A stretch of 64,000 bases of DNA from Welwitschia mirabilis (Eukaryota > Gnetophyta > Gnetopsida > Welwitschiales), in contig JBOZIK010000001.1 of the NCBI GenBank assembly GCA_051453625.1, forward strand, positions 220,090,221-220,154,220, written 5' to 3'. The notes beneath the pieces were generated by a model. That model was given only the letters and a program-made list of their open reading frames with translations, was not told where the DNA came from and searched no databases. The position numbers and the translations under genes are program-made. The stretch's first letter is position 1; every line of letters begins with the position of its first letter. Of the stretch, positions 1 to 13,329 are shown piece after piece.

Positions 1-385
1 ATAATTGCATCTAAACCTGTATAAATGTCCTGCAAAAGTACTCCAAATACATCATCAAATTCCTACAAATTGGCATCGCAACAGTAGCACATACAACTAA
101 TGATTACATTTGAAATAAGATAGAAGAGGATTGGAGGTGCTCTTGTGATCAACTCCCTATAACAATAATTTAAATTTTAATAATAATAGTAATTAATGCC
201 ATATGTTCAAATATGTGTGTAGCAGTTTCTTTTACAACATGGCTTGTTCGTGTAGTGGTAATAATTTTAGTATATTAAGGTGAAGAAGGGCATTTTGGTT
301 CTTCCTATTATTACATTTTAATTTCCATTAACGAGTGCAATTATAACTGATGTTATATTTCTTTGAAACATCCTTCTTTTCAACA

Positions 386-455
386 TATGACTCTTGGTAT
401 AATAGTAAAGAACAAGGGTGTTGGGAAAGAGGTCATGGTTTCAAATCCCATATGG
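386..455 (+). other. tRNA-related sequence (SINE head or decayed tRNA)
   Basis: An A-box-like stretch (tcttggtataatagtaaag, near 391) is followed about 45 nt later by a B-box-like ggtttcaaatccc (near 437), the spacing of an internal RNA polymerase III promoter. No clean cloverleaf is visible and no 3' tail or target duplication was identified. It could be the 5' head of a plant tRNA-derived SINE, an old tRNA pseudogene, or chance. Confidence 0.4.
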
Positions 456-1480
456 CCCACTATTTTACTCAACTTATGATTTTATTTAAGTTTATATACT
501 TAATAAATATTTTAACATTTAATGATTCTAGGAAATAATGGACTATGTGAAATCAAGGAATATAATAAATTATTATAACTCCATAATTAATCTAATAATT
601 AAAATTTATGGGATAATAAATTTCGTTAAAACATCTTGGGTTTCTTAATAGTCAATAATTATTGATATTTTTCCAAGAATATTTCATGAGAAACTTAAAC
701 TATTTAAATATAATTTTTAAAATGAAATATGTAAATACATTCTAATCATCTTATTTATAAGAAATACTTTTATTAATGATCAATAATCTATCTTTAAAGT
801 TACAGAATCTTCACTTTAAAGCTCAAATACATAGATGTTTTTAAATGAAAAATTATAAGGAATGCATTAAAAAATAATATTCTAGGATTTATAAAAACAT
901 CAATGAGTAATCATATCCAAGAATAAAAAGATTTCATAGGAGACATGCAGCTCTAACTTATATTCTCCTTATTCCTTGAAGCATTTCCCACATAATAGGA
1001 ATGGCATGAGAACTGTACCTTCATAGTTCCTAGTATGGTCCATGGTATGGTTTGGTAAGGGGAGGGTTTCAAGGTTAAGATAAGATTCTTAAGGAAATCT
1101 ATATGTGACACAAACAAATCAAGAATGCAATGTTAATAATCCAAGATGTACTTTCAATAATCCCAGTGTATTGCAAAATATATTCAAATAATAATTTCAA
1201 ATTATCTAGTTGCAATCATCTAGAGAGGGCATCATTTGCTCCCCTTTACTATCTAGAGATAATTTGTAATAACTTGCATGCATAATATCTAAATCGAGCC
1301 TTATCTACTCTTCTTTACTCTCTAGAGGTAAATTTCTTTAGCAAACCAGTGTATATTAATACAAATTAATAAGGTCACTAACTTGAAACATTATGAAAAA
1401 GGTAAAGAGGAAGAAAAATCTTAAACAAAACATGGCATTTGAATTAAAAATAGAATTTACTAGGTTTTGGCAATATCTAA

Positions 1481-1534
1481 AATAAACAAGCTTTCAAGGA
1501 ATGCAAGAATAAACAAGCTTTTAAGGAATGCAAA
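1481..1534. repeat. 27-bp direct tandem duplication
   Basis: Two adjacent copies of a unit beginning aataaacaagctttcaagg start at 1481 and 1508 and differ at two bases. The low divergence suggests a duplication younger than the surrounding decay. Confidence 0.8.
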
Positions 1535-1774
1535 ACATAGAAATAGAGAGAAATGTAAGAAATGGATAAAAACATTCAAAACTAAATGAGATCCATAAAC
1601 TGTTTAGAAATGAAATGAAAAATCATAACCCTTACACAAAATTGAACAAGTTTGAAGGACTTCTAAAGATTCCAATGCTCCTAGTCACCAAGGATTTTCT
1701 AAGCTTCAATATTAAGATCATAAGATTTGATAACAAGAACATTTCAAGATATCAAATATGAAGAAAATAGGATT

Positions 1775-1783
1775 CTATTTATA
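1775..1783 (-). promoter_or_regulatory. TATA box of LTR C
   Basis: The minus strand reads actataaatagaa here, 120-150 bp downstream of the block shared with LTR A, whose TATA box has the same tataaatag core. Function is inferred from position only. Confidence 0.4.
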
Positions 1784-2250
1784 GTAGGAATTATAGGATG
1801 ATGAAAGCACATCATAAGGATGTGGTATAAGTGGTGGAAGTGGTGGGAGGTGTGGAAGTGATGGAAGTGATATGTGGAAGTGGTGGGAGATATAGAAGTG
1901 ATGAAATTCTGTAACCCTTACTAGGCCACTAGGCATTTCAATATTATAATAATAATAATGTTCCACATATAAATTAAAATAATTCACATAACTAGTAATT
2001 TTCAGAACCACACAAAAAAACTATTTTCTATAAATAAAATAATTTAGCCATGAAAATTAAATCATGAAATTTTCAATAAGGTAATATTTAAAATGTAAAG
2101 AATTAGTACACAAAGTTTACTTAGTAAAAATTACACCATTGGAAAAATTAAAATAAATACATACATAAATTAAACTAGCTTATTACATTAAGAATTATAT
2201 AAATAGTTCTTGAATCTTAAAGATTTAGACATGATGAGAATGCTCTTATG

Positions 2251-5047
2251 ATCTAAGTCTAGAGTAGCTAGAATGTAAGATCTTGTCCTTTGATGTTCTA
2301 ATTATGAGAAGTAAAATGAAAGATATAAGAAAAGTGATGAAGGTGATCCATCCTGATTTTAACTACATTTAGGTATATGACTAGCATTTAATGATCTTAT
2401 CTATCTTGTTCATCAAAAATCTATGGAACTCTTCTACTTAGAGATGAAATACTAAGATCTTTTCTTAACTCAAACTCGATAGGATGTTATACTATTAACT
2501 CTTCTTGGTATTTTTGTACCTATTATAGTAGAAGATTAAGTATTGATTATGAGTCTAAAATACATTACATTGGCCTTAAACATTATGGTTAAATAGTTAA
2601 TATCAAGATTCTATTTGTTGGCATTTACATGGATCAAATCCAATCTATAACAAATCTTGTAAACACTATAATGAAAGCTACAAAGCTTAAGGAGTAGTCT
2701 AAGAAGAGAAAAATGTTATTAGATATGGATGAAATGGACATTTTTAAAGGTATTAGCTTGAAGTTACTAGCTTTAGAACATCTTTGAAGATGGCATTCAC
2801 AGTGAAGTGAACATCAATTAGATGATGGCATATAGAGATGCTTGTTCCATTAAGAAAATAATCATTTAAATGTAAATAGTATAGAACATCATGTATTAAA
2901 TTTTGCATTTTATTATTTTCAAAAACATACAACCTAAAATTAAAATAAGTATTTTTAATATTTTATTATTTATTTTAAATTAATTTTCACTAACTTTATT
3001 ATTTTGTATTTGAACTTAATTGACTTAATGTATCTCTATCATTTCTTATCATTCATCCTCTTCTTTTTTAAATCTTTAACTAATAATTCTTTAACTTTAG
3101 TTAAAGAATTATTTTAATTTTTTTTCATTTATTAAATATTACTTTTGGGATAATATGATACTAGTTTTATTAATGCCTCTTTCAGATCCATATAGCCTTC
3201 TTTGTTTATGTTTGGCATCAAGATTGGTTGAGGGTTTTATTGAAATTGGGGACAACCACCTTTTGCTAGCATGCTTGTCCATAAGATAAGAGAAATAATT
3301 AGTTCAATAATATTGTTGCTCTATTGCCATTTATTTTAATGGATTTGATTTATCTTATATTTTTTTTTTTTGGATTTATAAATGAGGTTGTTTGGGAAAG
3401 TAATATTATCATGGTATGTTAGTGGGTAAAAAGTAAAGAGGTATTACTCCCATGAATTGGTTAACTCTTTAGCTTATTTCGATAGCCTATATACTATTAT
3501 TAGTAAATATTTAGATAATTCTTTCTCTTAAGAATTTTTCATATTCCTTATTGCTTATTTATATTAATCAAGCTTTCTTTCATAATTATAATTAGCTTAC
3601 ATATTGTAATTCTTAGTTACATGATAAGTCTTTAACTACCTAATCCTATTAGTATATATGGTTAAAGCTTGTAGTNNNNNNNNNNTTGTAGTCTCATTAG
3701 ATGGAATATTCATATAAGTATTTAAGCTTATAAGGATAGACTTTCCTCATTCTTAATTTATCTTAAAGCTCTTGTATATTTATTTGATCTATGCTTGCAC
3801 AACATTTGCCTAACTCTAAGCTCTTATTTATGTTCTATATTTTATGTATATATTTTAATACTTTGATTGGTATTTACTTATTTATTATTAATAACAAAAG
3901 TCTCATTTATAGGTCTTTCATGTATTTCCTTGGGCTAAAGTTATAACTTTAAGCTTATTTCACACATTTTGTCTTTCACATGTTAGGTGTTAGGTTACCA
4001 TATTATACATATTAACCTTTGAAGTGGATATTCAACCAGATTATATAAGTAGAAACATCAAAGAGGCATTGAAATAATCACATAAAAAAGAACTATAGAG
4101 TGGAAGAGAGTTATAATTTATGAGCTTATTCTTAAGGAATTTCTACATAACATTTTTATAGTGTCATGATTTTAAGTAAAAAATTGTTGTGTTGCAATAT
4201 TTGATTTTATAGTTTTTGATTTAATAGTCTAAGCTTATTTTGGCTTTGGGAAAAGTAAATAGGCCATTGAAATAGTTTGGTTTATGAAATCGAATGGTTT
4301 TCAACCATATATAAGTACATTTAACTTTGTTTTTAGAATTATTTACAAAAGTAATAATGTGGCTTTATCTAACCTCTTATGAGAAATATATTATGTCATA
4401 ACGCTTTCCCTAATTTACTAATCATTATGACCTTAAGAAATGGAAAAGGCTAAAAGGTCATGTATAGTAAAAAATTTTTTTTAAATTTTGGAGTTGATAT
4501 ACATATATACTAAAACTTTTAGAGCATATACAATAGTCAAAATGAATGGTAGAGGAAGAAGAAAATTTATAGAGGATTGATCATTCCATATATTAGAGGT
4601 GATTAGTAATGTACTTATCATGATAATCAATATTATTGATTAAGAAGTTTATGGATAACATCCCAAACTTATTCAACCATTTATATGGCATTTAAGAAAT
4701 GTTTATCTAATAAAATATTATTTATCATATTAAGTAATTTTTGTTAAAATAAGTTATTTTTTATTTAGATGTGAATTTGAATTTAAATACCAAAGATAGG
4801 ATTAACTTATTCATAGTAGGCGTTTAATTAAATTGTACATTTGAAGTTTGACAAATTAAAATTTTAGATTAAAATGAACTATGCTTAAAAGAAGATAAAT
4901 TCAAATTTATAAAGTGCAATAGTTAAAAGTGACAAGAAGTAGAAGCTACTTGGGAATATGAAATAGATGTATAGATGTATTGTAATGGAAACACTAAGTT
5001 TTATTTTTTTAAGTTTTAAAGATGAAACTTTTTAAGAAGAGATGAAA
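2251..5047. other. Unassigned AT-rich DNA
   Basis: No open frame with a recognisable protein, RNA gene or LTR pair was found. A purine-rich aagaagagatgaaa lies directly before the LTR A start at 5048 and could be a polypurine tract, in which case part of this stretch would be the internal region of that element. Confidence 0.5.
3676..3685. other. Assembly gap (10 N)
   Basis: Ten unknown bases within unassigned AT-rich DNA. Confidence 1.
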
Positions 5048-5754
5048 TGTCACATCCAGAATTTTGAAGATCTAAGAATTTAGCCTAAAAAGTTAAATAA
5101 AAACTAAATGAAAATAATTTTTATCTAGTAAAATCTACTAAGATAACTTGATTACTATTTTTAATTTATTATTTATTTATTTGCATATTATTATTATTTG
5201 ATATGAAATTTCTTACTTGTTTAGTTAAAACTTATTGTACTATAATTATTATTTTGAATTATTTTTTTCCTTGTAATTATAGTTAATAATATTATTTTCA
5301 TAGGATTTTCTTATTCATTGAATGATATTATTTTAGTAATATGGAAGATTCCTGTAAGTAGTTATAATTATTAGGATGCATTATGTTAACTTATTTTAAT
5401 ATTTTATTTCAGTAGTGCATGCTAAAGTAACATCCAAATTATGATGTTGCATTTTCTTTTATTAGTGTTTAACATTTATTCATTATGGGAAAATATTTTT
5501 ATGTGGTAAAATTTTATCTTGGCATTTTTATTGAAATTGCTTGATAAATGGATCATTTTAATTCTCCGTTATAATAATTATAAGTAGTGGTATGTTGAGC
5601 ATTTATTATTATCATAATAAAATATTAAATTTACCTAGTGACTAGGAAAAGTAATGATTGGGGGTTATGGAATCTTAACCATTTTTTAAATCATAATAGT
5701 GATTAGTATGTATCCATTAAAATGCTTAATACTTATTAAATTTCTTCTTTTCAT

Positions 5755-5763
5755 TATAAATAG
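5755..5763 (+). promoter_or_regulatory. TATA box of LTR A
   Basis: The core tataaatag is followed by gggcttcctttc. LTR B carries the same core followed by gactttcctcc (35,433). Position about 700 bp into the LTR suits a U3/R boundary. Confidence 0.55.
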
Positions 5764-6461
5764 GGCTTCCTTTCATTTAGTCTTGTTATGTATAATATCT
5801 TTTAAACTTGAAATTTCGTGATCTTGTATCTTGGAGCTTGAAAAATTTGAAGTCTTTAAAAGCTTAGAGCCTTTAGGTATAGCAATCTTAAATCTTGGGA
5901 AGCTTCACTTTGAATCATGAATATGATCCTAGGATGTTATCTTTATTTCTTCAATAGTCCCAAATTTCTCTTTATATCTTTTATGGTGTTAGGCATATTT
6001 GTATCTCTTGCATGATCATGTGTAATTCTTGAATCTTATATGATCTAAATTTCACTGTATCTCATATAATTCTTATGATTTTCTAGTATCTTTTATATGA
6101 TTCTACTATTACTTTCTTTCCAATTATGATTTTATTATATTTTTACATCTTTTATATGATTCTAAGTTCTTGAATTTTTTGGTAGTCTAAAGGAATTCTT
6201 ATTTTCTTATTAAATTTGATGTTTTCTTGGAACTCTTGTAAACTTTTAAAATGTCTTATTTATCTCCATTTGTTTTAAATCTTTGAGTATTGGTTAGATA
6301 ATCAAAATTATTTGTGTATGATCTTGGTTTTTATGAAGTGAAGCATTACATCCTTAGATTATTTTATGAAGTATCTTGATACTTGAAAAATAATTCATGA
6401 AATTAAATCTTATTCTTATGGCATATTTTCTTATTATGAAATACAAGTTTTATAAATCACC

Positions 6462-6800
6462 AAATGAGATAGTTGAATATGAAAATTAACAGATTATTAA
6501 ATAAAGTAGTGGGACTAATAAATCCATAAATCATTAAATGAGTTAATAGAATGATGAAAATAAAATATAACTAGTATGTTAAATAGAACCAAAAATCAAT
6601 AAATGAAGTAGTGGAAAATGATAATCCACAGTTTTCCAAATGAGGTAATGGAAAGATAAAATCACATATCACCAAATGAGGTAGTGGAAATATAAAAATA
6701 AAACCATAGATAACCAAAGGAGGTAGTGGAAATGATGACTCATAGATTGTTGAATGAGTAGTCAATAGGATAAAACTATAGATCATTGAATGAAGTTGTG
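6462..6800 (+). repeat. ~36-bp tandem repeat inside LTR A
   Basis: About nine units are built around aaatgaggtagtgg. The clearest start at 6601, 6638, 6674, 6716, 6752 and 6788, giving spacings of 36-42 bp. The same unit (atgaggtagtgg, gaacgaggcagtg) appears on the right edge of the large assembly gap in LTR B, so it is a family feature. The apparent 71-residue minus-strand frame here is only this repeat translated. Confidence 0.85.
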
Positions 6801-7514
6801 ATAAATTATATGATAAAAATAGTTTATTTAATTTTCATAAAATCTATTACTTGATTATTTAAAGTCTTTCTTCTTATCCCGTTTTTATATATCTTATATC
6901 TTGAAGTTTGTCTTACCTTTATCTTTGTCTTACCTAGGCCATATTAAGAACTTTAGTGAGTCATAGTTCTCACTTCATACTATTTGTATTAAACAAGTGA
7001 TAGACTAGAGTACAAAAAAAGCTAATTTATCTTGCTAAGGAGGGCATATGAAAATGTTGATTATCCAGCTTGTACTTGAAAAATATTATATTTGAGTAAT
7101 TTTTCATAATTTGTGAGTGAATTAGCATAGTATTTTACTTGTAATAGATTTCTAATAATGTACCTTTATGATATAAAATTAATCTATTTTTAAAAATTTG
7201 GTTTTAATTAAAAATGAATTACTGGTGTACCTATACTTAAAGATTTAATGAAATAACAATTATTTTCTATTATAAATTACCTTAAATGATTTAATATCTT
7301 TTTGGCTTATCTATAGACCTTATTAAATTATAAGTTTTAAGTTTGTTAGTTAAAAATATTGGATCTTAGATTTTTATATTAGAACATAAATTTTATTTTA
7401 GACATCATAATTTATAATTAATGCATAGTATTGGTGAAAAATGTTAAGGATGTTTCATTTTGGTAATTAAGTAACATTTGTAGTTTTGGATAAAAATGTG
7501 AATGTTACAATACA

Positions 7515-8165
7515 AAACTATGATATCAAGCTTGAAAGTCAGATAATTATGACATTAGGCCACAAGGCAATTAACTATAACACCAGGCTTAAAAATTAGA
7601 AATAGTGATATTGGGCCTAGAATGCAAGCAACTGTGATGTCAAGAATAGAAGGCTAGCAACTATGATATTAGATTTAGAAGATAGACTACTATGAAATTA
7701 GACCCTCACTTATGATATTGGAATCTATGACTAGGTGTGATGTTAGCCATTACGTATAACATTAAGCCTCTAACTATGATGTTATATCTTTAATTATGAT
7801 GTTAGAATTCATAACCAAATGAAACATCAACCCTCCAACTGTGAACTTAAGCCTTTAAATACAATGTTCACCCTTCAAGTGTGACATTAGAATTTATGAT
7901 CAAGTATGACATTAGCCCTCTAATTACAACATCTAGCCCCCAAATGTGGCATTAGATCCTAGGCTTAAATGTGATATTGGTTCTTTAATAGTAATGTCAA
8001 CCCTTCCAATGATGACGTTAAGTATCTAACTATAATGTTAGAATTCATAACCAAGTGCAACATTGACCCTACAATGTGATATGGATTCTTTTAACTACAA
8101 TGTTAGGTTTCTAACTATGATGTTAGACTTTATGACCAAGTGCAACATTATCCTTTCAACTACAT
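7515..8165 (+). repeat. Minisatellite array 1
   Basis: Degenerate units of about 22-30 bp are built on aactatgatgttagac and accaagtgcaacattgac, and alternate as a dimer. The complement of these units (gtctaacatcatagtt, aatgttgcacttggt) is the unit of the larger array at 13,330-15,100. The first unit (tatgatatcaagcttgaaa) matches the complement of that array's right edge near 15,055. It begins immediately after LTR A. Confidence 0.85.
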
Positions 8166-8270
8166 TTAACCAAATTAGGTTAGAGTGAGAATAGGTTTTG
8201 ATCATAGTTAACTAAAATATGGTTTTGTATTTACTAAAGTTAAGGGTTAGTTTAACTATAGGCCCTATCC

Positions 8271-8280
8271 TATAAATATA
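8271..8280 (+). promoter_or_regulatory. TATA-like box after minisatellite 1
   Basis: cctataaatatag lies about 105 bp downstream of the array and is followed by a pyrimidine-rich leader. This could be the promoter of a further LTR whose U3 holds the array, but no partner LTR was found. Confidence 0.3.
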
Positions 8281-11130
8281 GATTTTCCTTTTTATTTGTT
8301 CATCCATTTTCATGTAGAGTATTCTAAACTTCTTCTTCTAGGTATGCCTTTATTTATTTCCCTCCTTAAGACTTTTTGAAACTATTATAAGTGGGCCTTT
8401 TCTTGATGGATTTCTTTTCTATAAGTGATTTCAAGGTATTTCCTTTAGAAGATTCTTAAGGCCACTACTTTCCTATTTAATCTTTAGCCTTTGCTATTTA
8501 AGGTATGATCCAACTCATCTTTGCTTATATACCTTGGAATTATACAAATATTCATTTTACTAAATTAGAAATTTAAGATAGGGCTTCTTAATTGGAATTT
8601 TCTTAGGTATTTTATTATAATTTTATTAATCTTCATTGTTTTTCCTCTTTTTGTCTTAAGATTTCCATGGTCTTATACATATTATATTTCTTATATTCTT
8701 CTTTTAATCCTTAAAACATTATTGTTCTACATCTTATGCATTAATCCATTTTAATTTCTAAGGGAAGTATACATTAGCCTTTAGTTTAAATGAGGGAGAG
8801 ATAGCATTCCCTTTAAGTTATATGTTCTAGCTCTAATTCAAGAATTTTTTGTCTAGTCCATTAGATGCTTTTATTTTTATAAGGTAGGTAGATAACCATA
8901 GGCATGATGTTGTTATTGCTTTGTAACTCCTTATTAGATGTGATCTTGCTATTCCTATTGCTAGATATCTTGTCTAGCCTTCTTGCATTACCACACCAGT
9001 GAGATGCTAATTATGCCATCTACTTGACTCCTTTTGTTGTTAGAGGGGTTTACTTAAATTGGATATCTACCATTTATTCTTCAACTTTAACCCAAATTAT
9101 TCCTATAAAAAGTGGCATAGACATATGGAAGTCTTTTTGCGATCATGTACTATTAGGACTATACTTTACAAGTACTAAGTCAGAAAGTCTTAATTATTTT
9201 CTTCTTTTTTTAATGATTCTTTCTTTCCACTACTTCTAGATTATGTACCTCATTCATCCCTACTTTAATCATGTTTTGATGGTGTGGTAAAATGGAATAG
9301 TTATATAGTTATAATCCTAGTGAATCTTCTTAGGGTATTTTTATTCTATCTTCTCTAAGGTAAGAACTTAAGCTACTCCTTTCTATGGTGATTTAGTAAT
9401 AACTATGGATTCTATTTGTCTTACTTATAGGTGATTAGGGTGATTACTTTCATCTTTTGTAACTCCTCATGTCATTGCAGCAATAAAGTATTGTACATCT
9501 TATTCCTTATGAGGTAAATGAGGAGAATACACTTGTTAGCTTTACTATTAGACTTGGACATTAGTATGAGTCCCTTTTAATGTATTTTATTTGTTTTTAA
9601 TGTCTTTATTACCTTTTATACTATGATATGGGTCCTTCTAAGTTACAAGATTTAAATATCTTTCTGTGAGGAATGACAAAAAGGCAGAGTTTACTCCCTT
9701 TCATGCTGCAAAAAACCTAAAAGAGCTTAGGGAGTAGAAGATTGTAGTGAGTAATTCCTTAGATTAATTACCATTTTACTTTTTAAGATTTCTTTCTACA
9801 TTAGACCTAGATATTGTTAATGATATTTTATATTTTTATGATCTACCATCGTAAGGGTAAATTTCTTATTTCACCTCCTATTTTCCTTCTTTTCTATTGT
9901 AAAAATTATTAGTTACTAAGAAAACTCTAGAGTCCATCCATTACTCTTTTCTTATGCCTTAGAGTATTATTAATGAGATAGGCCAATTCACCTATTAAAC
10001 TAATTAGATACTCACCCTATTAAATTCTCTTTCTTCAAGAGTTAAGAAGCTAATGAATCAACTTAAAAAGTTTTGGATTCTTAATAAAATGCTCTACACA
10101 TAAATAGCCCATTACTTATGACTAGATTATGTCTACTTCATTTGCTACTTTCATGCTATTATATTTCTTTATAACAATGTTCAAAGCCAAAGGTATCAGT
10201 TTTCACTCCATTATATGCATTAATAGGAGTTATTATAATAAGTGCATAACTTTCAAAACTTGGTGGATATATTAGAGTATTTTTATTACATGACTCATCA
10301 TGAGATGAAGCTATAATAGATGGCTAATGATACTATATTTATGTTAGGTAATATCTCTTCTTGTTCTTATTTTATATAGTTGAATCTATCTTTTAGTAGC
10401 TAGAAAAATTTTCTCTATTCATGTACAATGAGATAGAAAATTAATGTCTTTTTTAGAATAAGTCATAAGTGGATGTCACTATATTGAATAAACTGGAAGC
10501 CTATAATACTTACCTATTAGTGCGATTTGCCAAAAGTGAGAAGATGATTTAAACTTATGTAGATCAGAAGGCCATTATCATTAATAACGTTTCTATATTA
10601 TACCATGGTGAAGATTACCTTATGAGCAGTTGCTAGGCATCTTGATGGTCTACAACAAGCTTTACATGAAATTATACTACAATCCTTATCCAATTGCTTT
10701 AGATTCTATAGGGGCTTCATCATTATAGGATTCTATAGTTTTGGATACTTCATCATTATAGGATTCTATAGTTTTAAATACTTTTCTTACTTCTTAGGTT
10801 CCTATGGTAGATGCTAGATTGACTGGTATGAATACGAGTAAGATGTTAGCTACATGAAAGGCCAAGAGCCTATCCACTATTTTTCTAGTAATCTTCCTCC
10901 TTCCAAGAATGCCTGATTATATCCCCTCTTTACTAGTGATCTGGATGTCTAATCTACATTTCTTGTAGATGTGTTAACTTATTACTACATTTTTTTACTA
11001 CCTTTTTTTTGTGTGTACATTTTATCTTCACATTATATTCTACTTAGATTAGAAAGATATTAATTTACTATCTTCATGGCTTTAATACCAATTTTAATGT
11101 TCTAATTTGTTAAATTAGCATTAACCTTAC
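8281..11130. other. Unassigned DNA, no recognisable gene
   Basis: Only short frames occur (the longest is 71 codons at 9024), and none shows a domain I recognise. Its position after LTR A suggests decayed internal retroelement sequence, but no gag or pol motif could be read. Confidence 0.5.
10715..10780. repeat. 33-bp direct tandem duplication
   Basis: The unit cttcatcattataggattc... starts at 10,715 and again at 10,748. The copies are identical over their first 28 bp. A partial third copy (gattctataggggcttcat) precedes them. Confidence 0.85.
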
Positions 11131-11445
11131 ACATTTTTTTTTAATTAATGAAGAGCATTCACCCCCCAGATCAATGGTTGCTTATCCTAAAGACATATTA
11201 AGTTTTCTATCTATGTAGATTTAAATATTAACATAATCCATTAAATAGTACTACAAAATGCTTATAGCCTCTATCTATCTTTGGTTCCACCACTGTTGAC
11301 TAATTACCTAGCAAATTGAGTGAAGAAACACCTTTACACCCAATGTAATAGAGATCATAGCATATCCCATGGATTTGAACCTAGGTCTTGAGGGTGAAAA
11401 CCCAAGCTCTTCACCACTAAGATGAGGTTCAAATCCCCATTTATA
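11130..11445 (-). mobile_element. SINE-like element with tRNA-related head
   Basis: On the minus strand, a head with cttagtggtgaagagcttgg (A-box-like) and ggttcaaatcc (B box, near 11,370) is followed by about 230 bp of unrelated body and ends in a short A-rich tail (attaaaaaaaaatgtg, near 11,135). That order, tRNA head, body and A-tail, is the layout of plant SINEs. The head is unusual because a second ggttcaaatcc lies on the opposite strand at 11,429, making a perfect 12-bp inverted repeat. No target duplication was identified. Confidence 0.4.
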
Positions 11446-12245
11446 TTACATTTGATGAGGGACATTTAAAATTTAAATAATAATAAAATTAATAACATAT
11501 TAATATAAAAGAAACTAAAGTATTTATTTACTAGAATAATCTAATCTTTATTTCTTGCTCTAGTCCTAGATTAATGCTTAAAGATAAAGACATGAACTAA
11601 AACATTAGCCTCTCTCCTAGGTCCCTTATGGATTAGCTAAGATTATCATTTATTTCATTCATTTAGTCTATCCATTCCTATCTAATGCCATAAGCTAATG
11701 AATAAAATGAATAGATACAATGTTACAAATCTAAGAGTCACACCCCTTATTGCAAGAGTAGTTATTCTTAATTACACTTTAACTTAACTAAAAGTAATTT
11801 TAGAACATTATAGATCTCACCCAAGGTTCTTCTTTCATAAAATACTTTAATGTCAAGAATGAGATAAGGAAATGGGAGATCCAAGGGGGTTATATGAGTT
11901 TAAATAATGGATCAATTTAGTTGAAAGATAGACTTGAAATAGTTTCATTCCATTTTTAGATACAATATATACTTAAATGATTATAGTAAAATCTTAGTTG
12001 AAAGATAAAGCTAATTATTCATCATCCACTAGGATTTATCCTCTAGTGATAAGTGGAACCAAGTTGTGAATGGAATCTGATTGCTTTGTCCTTATTTATT
12101 CCTTGTTTATTTATCTTCTAGTGCTTTATGCTTTAATTCTTCATCCTATAATGGGTTTTTCTCTACTGCTTTATCTAATTCTTCATAATTACTTAATTTT
12201 AATTTAAATCATGATTAGTTTTGATTTTTTTCCTTTATCCTATAA

Positions 12246-12652
12246 TGTTCCAAAATTACTTTTAAGTAAGTTATTATTGTTAAATGTAATTAAAGCATAG
12301 TTAAAGATAACTACTATTGTAATAAAAGCATACAACCCTTGGATTGTAATATTGTGTTTCTTCATCTTGGTTCTTAAGCCTATGGTATTAGGTGAGCATA
12401 AACAAACTAAATTGATGTAATTAACAATAACCTTATCTAATCTCAAAGGGATCCAAAAGTGGTAGGAGAGGGAAGAGGAAGGAAGGAGGTAGTCCACTTA
12501 TTTATTTTTCACATAACACATAAACTGCTACTATTTTAATAAAGATATACTTCATTCAATTGTTATATTATTAAAGTGCTTATTATTTAATTTCTAATGT
12601 TCCTTATTAAAATGTAAATTTCAATCATAATTTAGTAATTTAGAATATTATA
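12246..12652 (+). repeat. 5' LTR of element D
   Basis: It starts tgttccaaaa and ends tagaatattata, aligned base by base with the 3' copy's start tgtttcaaaa and end gaagtcattgca. Shared blocks include ggattgtaatattgt, catcttggttcttaagc, ttttaataaagatata and cttattaaaatg. Differences at the end are mostly C/T and G/A. Confidence 0.75.
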
Positions 12653-12654
12653 AT

Positions 12655-12667
12655 TAATATTAGAGCT
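12655..12667 (+). promoter_or_regulatory. Decayed Met-tRNA primer-binding site of element D
   Basis: taatattagagc sits 2 nt inside the 5' LTR. The usual plant PBS is tggtatcagagc; the differences are mainly G-to-A and C-to-T. Confidence 0.5.
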
Positions 12668-13329
12668 ATAAAGATAGTAAAATACTATCTTTTAAAGATC
12701 AAAATAGAAGAAAATATGAAAGATAGATTTTACAACAAATACCTAATTTTCATAAGAACAAAAAGTAATAGTACAAAAATTTAAAATATGGAAAAAATAA
12801 ACACATCAAAGTAAATAGGAAACTCAAAGAAATCCATACAAGCCATATCTATCTTAGGATTATTTATAGAAAGATGTAAGTTTTCTAGTTATTCTACATA
12901 AACTAGATAGAGATTAATATGGGAACAGTGATAGTCACATATAAAATCAAAGAACATAAAAATAAAAAGGTATAAAATTAGATGAAACTAAAAATTGAGT
13001 TCATACAAGGAATTTATAATCAAAATAGTGGTAAAAACTACTAAAAAGTTTAGGTATGCTAATAAAATTGGCTAATCTTGAGTAATTTATAAATGGAATT
13101 TCAAGAAAAATGTAGATCAAAGTGAGTTTTACTTCCTTTGATCATTGTCAATCTCTTTACAAGCTTTTCAGACTAGGATCATAATAAGCATTTTGATTCT
13201 GTATGTAAACATTATGGCTAAAATAGTGAAGGTATGTTTTTATTAGTCTAAGTTAATAACAAGTAATATCAGTTAATCCTAGTTTAGTAAGCTCATTCAA
13301 CTATGATATAGAAACTAGAAAAATAAGTC

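Larger units (their letters stand above)
1000..2250 (-). repeat. LTR C: minus-strand LTR fragment related to LTR A
   Basis: Read on the minus strand, this stretch has an LTR-like order: a segment containing cctagtggcctag (near 1930), a TATA box (1775-1783), then a leader resembling the one after the LTR A TATA box. LTR A has the matching cctagtgactagg about 120 bp before its own TATA box. Both outer ends are undefined and no target duplication was seen. It is probably a truncated LTR of a Tekay/Del-like gypsy family; the family name is inference. Confidence 0.35.
5048..7509 (+). repeat. LTR A: long Tekay/Del-like LTR
   Basis: It starts with tgtcacatcc and ends with gaatgttaca, matching the 5'-TGTCACA...TTACA-3' style of Tekay/Del gypsy LTRs and the start of LTR B at 34,880. 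A TATA box lies at 5755-5763. A ~36-bp tandem repeat fills 6462-6800, and a block resembling ggccata...agttct (6930-6975) recurs in LTR B near 36,963. A possible Met-tRNA PBS (tgatatcaagc) follows at about 7521. The end is uncertain because similar ttaca-plus-PBS-like units recur from 7460 onward. Whether it is a 5', 3' or solo LTR is not settled. Confidence 0.6.

Noticed and set aside
240-315. A second tRNA-like stretch (gtgtagtggtaataa)
   Set aside because: No convincing B box or stem pairing follows.
6571-6786. 71-codon minus-strand frame with repeated FPLPHL
   Set aside because: It is the ~36-bp tandem repeat of LTR A (a multiple of 3) translated.
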